NCBI RefSeq assembly: GCF_003026285.1
Contig: NZ_PYOD01000014.1
Span: 1-64,000, forward strand
DNA: 64,000 bases
Direction of reading: 5' to 3'
From: Photobacterium profundum
GTDB taxonomy: Bacteria > Pseudomonadota > Gammaproteobacteria > Enterobacterales > Vibrionaceae
Positions 60,819-64,000 of this stretch are shown piece after piece. A program made the position numbers and the translations under genes. Numbering within the stretch: the first letter of the stretch is position 1; each line of letters opens with the position of its first letter. A model generated the notes under the pieces. The model had not been told where the DNA came from and did not search any database. It saw only the letters and a program-made list of their open reading frames with translations.

Positions 60819-61763
60819 ATGCTTATTCCTATCGGTATCAGTGCCTGTGTAATTGGAGAAAAGGTACGCTTTGATGGCGGACATAAACAAAATCGTTTTG
60901 TTACCGAGGAGCTTTCAGAATATTTTAAGTTTAAGCCAATCTGCCCTGAAGTGGGTATTGGCTTGCCGTCGCCTCGTCCTGCTATTCGCTTACTAGAAAC
61001 GAATGGGAAACAACGTTTGGTTGGTAGTCAAGATTCGGATCAGGATCATACTGACAAAATGGTGATATTTACCGATAAGCAAATCCCGCAATTGCAGGAA
61101 ATGTGTGGTTATATCGTATGTGCTAAATCCCCGACTTGCGGCATGGAAAGGGTAAAGTTATACATTGAAAATGGTAATACTGTGCCGGGTGGTACTACTG
61201 GTGTGTATACACGTAAGTTAATGGAGCAAATGCCTTGGTTACCGGTTGAAGAAGATGGCCGTCTGCAAGATCCTGTATTAAGAGAAAATTTTGTATTCCG
61301 CGTGTTTGCCCTCAATGATCTATACCAGTCAATCAAGGGTAACTTGACGCGTGATGCAATTGTCAAATTTCACTCCCGTTACAAGCTGGTATTGATGGCA
61401 CACAACCCATCTTTATATCAAACATTAGGTAGATTAGTTGCGACAATTAATGAGTGGGAGCTCGATGAATTCTTCATTGCTTACCGCTTACAGTTTATGG
61501 ATGCAATTAAATGCAGAGCAAATATTCGTACTAATACGAACGTGTTAATGCATATGCAGGGTTATTTTAAGCAGTTACTTGATAAAAAACAAAAAGCTGA
61601 ATTAGCCGACTTAATTATGAATTACCGTAAAGGGCACCTCCCGCTACTGGCTCCGTTGACTTTGTTTGAACATTATTTGCAGTTACACCCCAATGCGTAT
61701 TTACAATCACAGCGTTACTTGAATCCCTACCCGAAAGAATTAAGGCTTCGTTTTTCATTGTAA
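60819..61763 (+). CDS. DUF523 and DUF1722 domain protein
   Basis: The 314-residue protein fuses DUF523 (about 1-150: IGISACVIGEKVRFDGGHKQ, CPEVGIGLPSPRPAIRL, CAKSPTCGMERVKLY) and DUF1722 (about 195-310: LTRDAIVKFHSRYKLVLMAH, LADLIMNYRKGHLPLLAPLT). Three Cys in DUF523 suggest a metal or Fe-S site. The pairing with photolyase and ChrR-RpoE is conserved in Vibrionaceae, which suggests a role in light-stress defence; the reaction is unknown. AAGGAAAAGA precedes the ATG. Confidence 0.88.
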   Translation: MLIPIGISACVIGEKVRFDGGHKQNRFVTEELSEYFKFKPICPEVGIGLPSPRPAIRLLETNGKQRLVGSQDSDQDHTDKMVIFTDKQIPQLQEMCGYIVCAKSPTCGMERVKLYIENGNTVPGGTTGVYTRKLMEQMPWLPVEEDGRLQDPVLRENFVFRVFALNDLYQSIKGNLTRDAIVKFHSRYKLVLMAHNPSLYQTLGRLVATINEWELDEFFIAYRLQFMDAIKCRANIRTNTNVLMHMQGYFKQLLDKKQKAELADLIMNYRKGHLPLLAPLTLFEHYLQLHPNAYLQSQRYLNPYPKELRLRFSL

Positions 61764-61799
61764 ATGCAGTGAAAGTAGATGCTTTACAAGGAGAGGGTC

Positions 61800-63266
61800 A
61801 TGAACAAAGATGGCTTACAATTAATATGGTTTCGGTCTGACCTGCGTATTACAGATAATACCGCCTTAATCCATGCGTGCCATTCAGGACGCCCAGTTAT
61901 TGCTTTGTATATTGCCACGCCTAAACAGTGGTATGAACATACAGTTGCTCCAATACAAATTGATCTTATTCAACGACGCTTATTGGTATTGCAACAACAA
62001 CTCCATACTTTGAATATCCCATTATTGATCTGTGAAGTTGACGACTATACCTCTATTCCTGAATTGATGAAGAACCTCGTTAATCAGCATCATATTTCTC
62101 ATGTATTTTGTAATAAACAGGATGAATGGAATGAAAAGCAACGGGATCATTCTGTTAATCAGGCTTTGGTAGAAAAGCAGGTTAAAGTCAGTATTTTTGA
62201 TGATAGCTGCGCCATAGCGCCGGGAAGGGTTAAGACTAAGCAGGGAGGGACCTTTAAGGTTTTTACACCTTTTCGACGTGAATGGTTAAATGTATACCAT
62301 TCTTTATTACCTGAAGCGCAACCCGCACCACAAGCTGTCGTGCTTCACCCTATAACTTCCGAACTGCTTGCTCAAAGTGCCACATCTGTATCGTTTTCAT
62401 ACCCAGAGAAAGATAGTGCTTTCTGGCCCGTAGAAGAAGATGACATACGCCGGCAGTTACAGGCGTTCTGTTTAGAAAAAGTACATTTATACAATGAGCA
62501 TCGAGATATTCCTGCTATTGATGGCACGAGCTGCTTATCACCTTATTTAGCAATAGGAGCATTGTCGGTAAGGCAATGTATCAGCATATTAAGAAGTGAA
62601 TTTCCTCACTGCCTTGAATCTTCTGAACAAGGAGCGTTTATTTGGCTTAATGAACTGATCTGGAGAGAGTTCTATCGACACCTTACCGAGTCTTACGGGA
62701 AGTTAAGCCGAAATCAGCCCTTTCATGCCTGGACTACGAAAATTAGATGGCGCAGTGCAGATGATGAACTTAAATGTTGGCAGCAAGGAGAAACGGGTTT
62801 TCCTATTGTAGATGCAGCAATGAAACAACTGTTAGCAACGGGATGGATGCATAACCGACTTCGAATGATTGTTGCGAGCTTTCTCACCAAAGATCTGTTG
62901 ATTGACTGGCGAGAGGGAGAGAAATGGTTTATGTCGCAACTGATTGATGGTGATTTCGCGTCGAATAATGGCGGTTGGCAATGGGCTGCATCGACGGGTA
63001 CTGATGCCCAACCGTATTTTCGAGTGTTTAATCCGACGTTACAAGGCCAACGATTTGATCCAAATGGTGATTTTATTCGTAAATGGATAAAGGAACTGAA
63101 AGATGTTCCTAATAAATATATCCATACCCCGCACCTTTGGGATGGGGCAAATACATTGAATTACCCGAAGCCTATTGTGGATCATAAACAAGCGCGTTTA
63201 TTGGCTATCGAAACATTTAAGCAGGCGAAAATATTTAATCAGGAAAATATGTTGGCTGCAAAATAG
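61800..63266 (+). CDS. phrB: Deoxyribodipyrimidine photolyase
   Basis: The start at 61800 follows AAGGAGAGG; codons back to 61779 are in the leader. The 488-residue enzyme has an N-terminal antenna domain (LIWFRSDLRITDNTALIHAC) and a C-terminal FAD domain: WLNELIWREFYRHL, CWQQGETGFPIVDAAMKQLL, TGWMHNRLRMIVASFLTKDL and DGDFASNNGGWQWAASTGTD with the Trp electron relay. It splits cyclobutane pyrimidine dimers with blue light. It sits in the RpoE-ChrR neighbourhood, consistent with light-induced expression. Confidence 0.95.
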   Translation: MNKDGLQLIWFRSDLRITDNTALIHACHSGRPVIALYIATPKQWYEHTVAPIQIDLIQRRLLVLQQQLHTLNIPLLICEVDDYTSIPELMKNLVNQHHISHVFCNKQDEWNEKQRDHSVNQALVEKQVKVSIFDDSCAIAPGRVKTKQGGTFKVFTPFRREWLNVYHSLLPEAQPAPQAVVLHPITSELLAQSATSVSFSYPEKDSAFWPVEEDDIRRQLQAFCLEKVHLYNEHRDIPAIDGTSCLSPYLAIGALSVRQCISILRSEFPHCLESSEQGAFIWLNELIWREFYRHLTESYGKLSRNQPFHAWTTKIRWRSADDELKCWQQGETGFPIVDAAMKQLLATGWMHNRLRMIVASFLTKDLLIDWREGEKWFMSQLIDGDFASNNGGWQWAASTGTDAQPYFRVFNPTLQGQRFDPNGDFIRKWIKELKDVPNKYIHTPHLWDGANTLNYPKPIVDHKQARLLAIETFKQAKIFNQENMLAAK

Positions 63267-63288
63267 GCGGGTAATAAAGGAGAGTGAG

Positions 63289-63726
63289 ATGTCATCGTCA
63301 TCAAACAAGATCATTGCACATTTTATTGAAACCTATAGCCAGCTATCAAAAGCTAATTTAGCCGATCTTAAAAATCTATATCATCAAGATGTGGTATTTG
63401 AAGATCCTGCACATCGTATGAATGGGTGGCCTGAGCTTCATAGTTACTTTGAAAATTTATATCGCACGATTAACAGTTGTGAGTTTGTTGTGCATTCGTG
63501 GCTAGCTGATGATTCACAGGCGTTTGTACAATGGACGATGACATTCTCACATCCTGATTTGGAAAAAGGTTCGTTACGACATGTTGAAGGCTGCTCTCGA
63601 CTTGAATTTAAAGATGAGCAGGTAATTTACCATCGTGATTATTTCGATTTAGGTGAAATGATATACGAAGGGGTGCCTCTACTTGGCAAAGTTATTCGGC
63701 ACATTAAAACGAGGTTGGGGCAATGA
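63289..63726 (+). CDS. SnoaL/NTF2-like protein
   Basis: The start is at 63289, after AAGGAGAG. The 145-residue protein has the SnoaL fold: FIETYSQLSKANLADLKNLY, VVFEDPAHRMNGWPELHSYF, FVQWTMTFSHPDLEKGSLRH and VIYHRDYFDLGEMIYEGVPL. It may be a steroid-isomerase-like or oxidised-lipid-handling protein; such genes follow phrB in ChrR-linked operons. Its stop overlaps the ATG of the next gene (ATGA), so translation is coupled. The substrate is unknown. Confidence 0.85.
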   Translation: MSSSSNKIIAHFIETYSQLSKANLADLKNLYHQDVVFEDPAHRMNGWPELHSYFENLYRTINSCEFVVHSWLADDSQAFVQWTMTFSHPDLEKGSLRHVEGCSRLEFKDEQVIYHRDYFDLGEMIYEGVPLLGKVIRHIKTRLGQ

Positions 63727-64000
63727 AGCAAGTATTGATTACAGGTGCTAGCTCGGGAATAGGCGCGCAGCTTGCAATTGATTATGCCTCAGAAGGGTGG
63801 CAAGTCATTGCATGCGGTCAAAGTGAGGTCCGACTGGCAGAGTTGGTAAAAAACAATCCTTTAATTATGCCTTTGCCATTTAATGTCACTAATATTGTAG
63901 AAGTAAAGCAAGCGCTTGAAAGTATTGAACAGTTACCTGACCTTATTATTCTAAATGCAGGTACCTGTGAATATATCGATAACGGTGTGATTGACACTGC
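63723..64000 (+). CDS. Short-chain dehydrogenase, N-terminal part (runs off the window)
   Basis: The first 92 codons encode the cofactor-binding half of an SDR: KQVLITGASSGIGAQLAID (TGxxxGxG), then LPDLIILNAGTCEYIDNGVI with NAG. The catalytic Ser-Tyr-Lys lies beyond 64000. It starts at the ATGA overlap with the SnoaL-like gene. SDRs of this kind follow phrB in RpoE-ChrR clusters of related bacteria; the role is unknown. Confidence 0.9.
   Translation, partial: MKQVLITGASSGIGAQLAIDYASEGWQVIACGQSEVRLAELVKNNPLIMPLPFNVTNIVEVKQALESIEQLPDLIILNAGTCEYIDNGVIDT

Overview
The window looks like part of a chromosome of a marine gammaproteobacterium of the Vibrionaceae, most likely Photobacterium or a close relative. 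This is judged from gene content (YibL, a CCGSCS-motif protein, an RpoE-ChrR-photolyase cluster, a lysine-riboswitch-controlled NhaC-type carrier, LiuR-type control of leucine breakdown), moderate A+T content and Vibrionaceae-like intergenic repeats. No database search was possible. There are no rRNA or tRNA genes, no CRISPR array, no phage and no transposase.

Layout. 1-5.3 kb: a small membrane protein, a GlxA-type AraC regulator, a LysE exporter, a LysR regulator, a HisC-like aminotransferase and an orphan amino-acid-binding protein. 5.4-11.4 kb: a tight TetR-led operon with a LolA-like periplasmic protein, two FtsX-type permeases, an ABC ATPase and an outer-membrane barrel; this reads as a complete trans-envelope export route with unknown cargo. 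11.4-14.8 kb: two uncharacterised envelope proteins and a small hypothetical. 15-28.5 kb: branched-chain amino acid catabolism, with the leucine operon liuR-A-B-C-E on the minus strand and a divergent valine/isoleucine operon (thiolase, mmsA, acyl-CoA dehydrogenase, two crotonase-fold enzymes, mmsB, SDR) on the plus strand. A perfect 19-bp inverted repeat between them looks like back-to-back LiuR sites. liuD, the biotinylated carboxylase subunit, is missing from its usual place.

28.5-37.6 kb: two small proteins missed by length cut-offs, YibL, a LysR/GST pair, a lysine riboswitch controlling a probable lysine carrier plus a lysine-type saccharopine dehydrogenase, a small monooxygenase and a secreted alpha-amylase lipoprotein. 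37.7-45 kb: the electron-transfer side of the same catabolism (ETF-QO, EtfB, EtfA) with a liu-like operator, then the branched-chain keto-acid dehydrogenase E1alpha/E1beta/E2 genes. Leucine, valine and isoleucine would be decarboxylated by the dehydrogenase, oxidised by the two acyl-CoA dehydrogenases, and the electrons passed by ETF and ETF-QO to quinone.

45-64 kb: a periplasmic ATP-dependent DNA ligase, a second LysE exporter, small envelope proteins, an RND efflux pair with a divergent two-component system, small hypotheticals, a VirK/YbjX protein, a lipoprotein nuclease, and a singlet-oxygen-type stress cluster (ChrR, RpoE, DUF523/DUF1722, photolyase, SnoaL-like, SDR running off the end). 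Several intergenic regions hold clear inverted repeats, some with mutually exclusive pairings.
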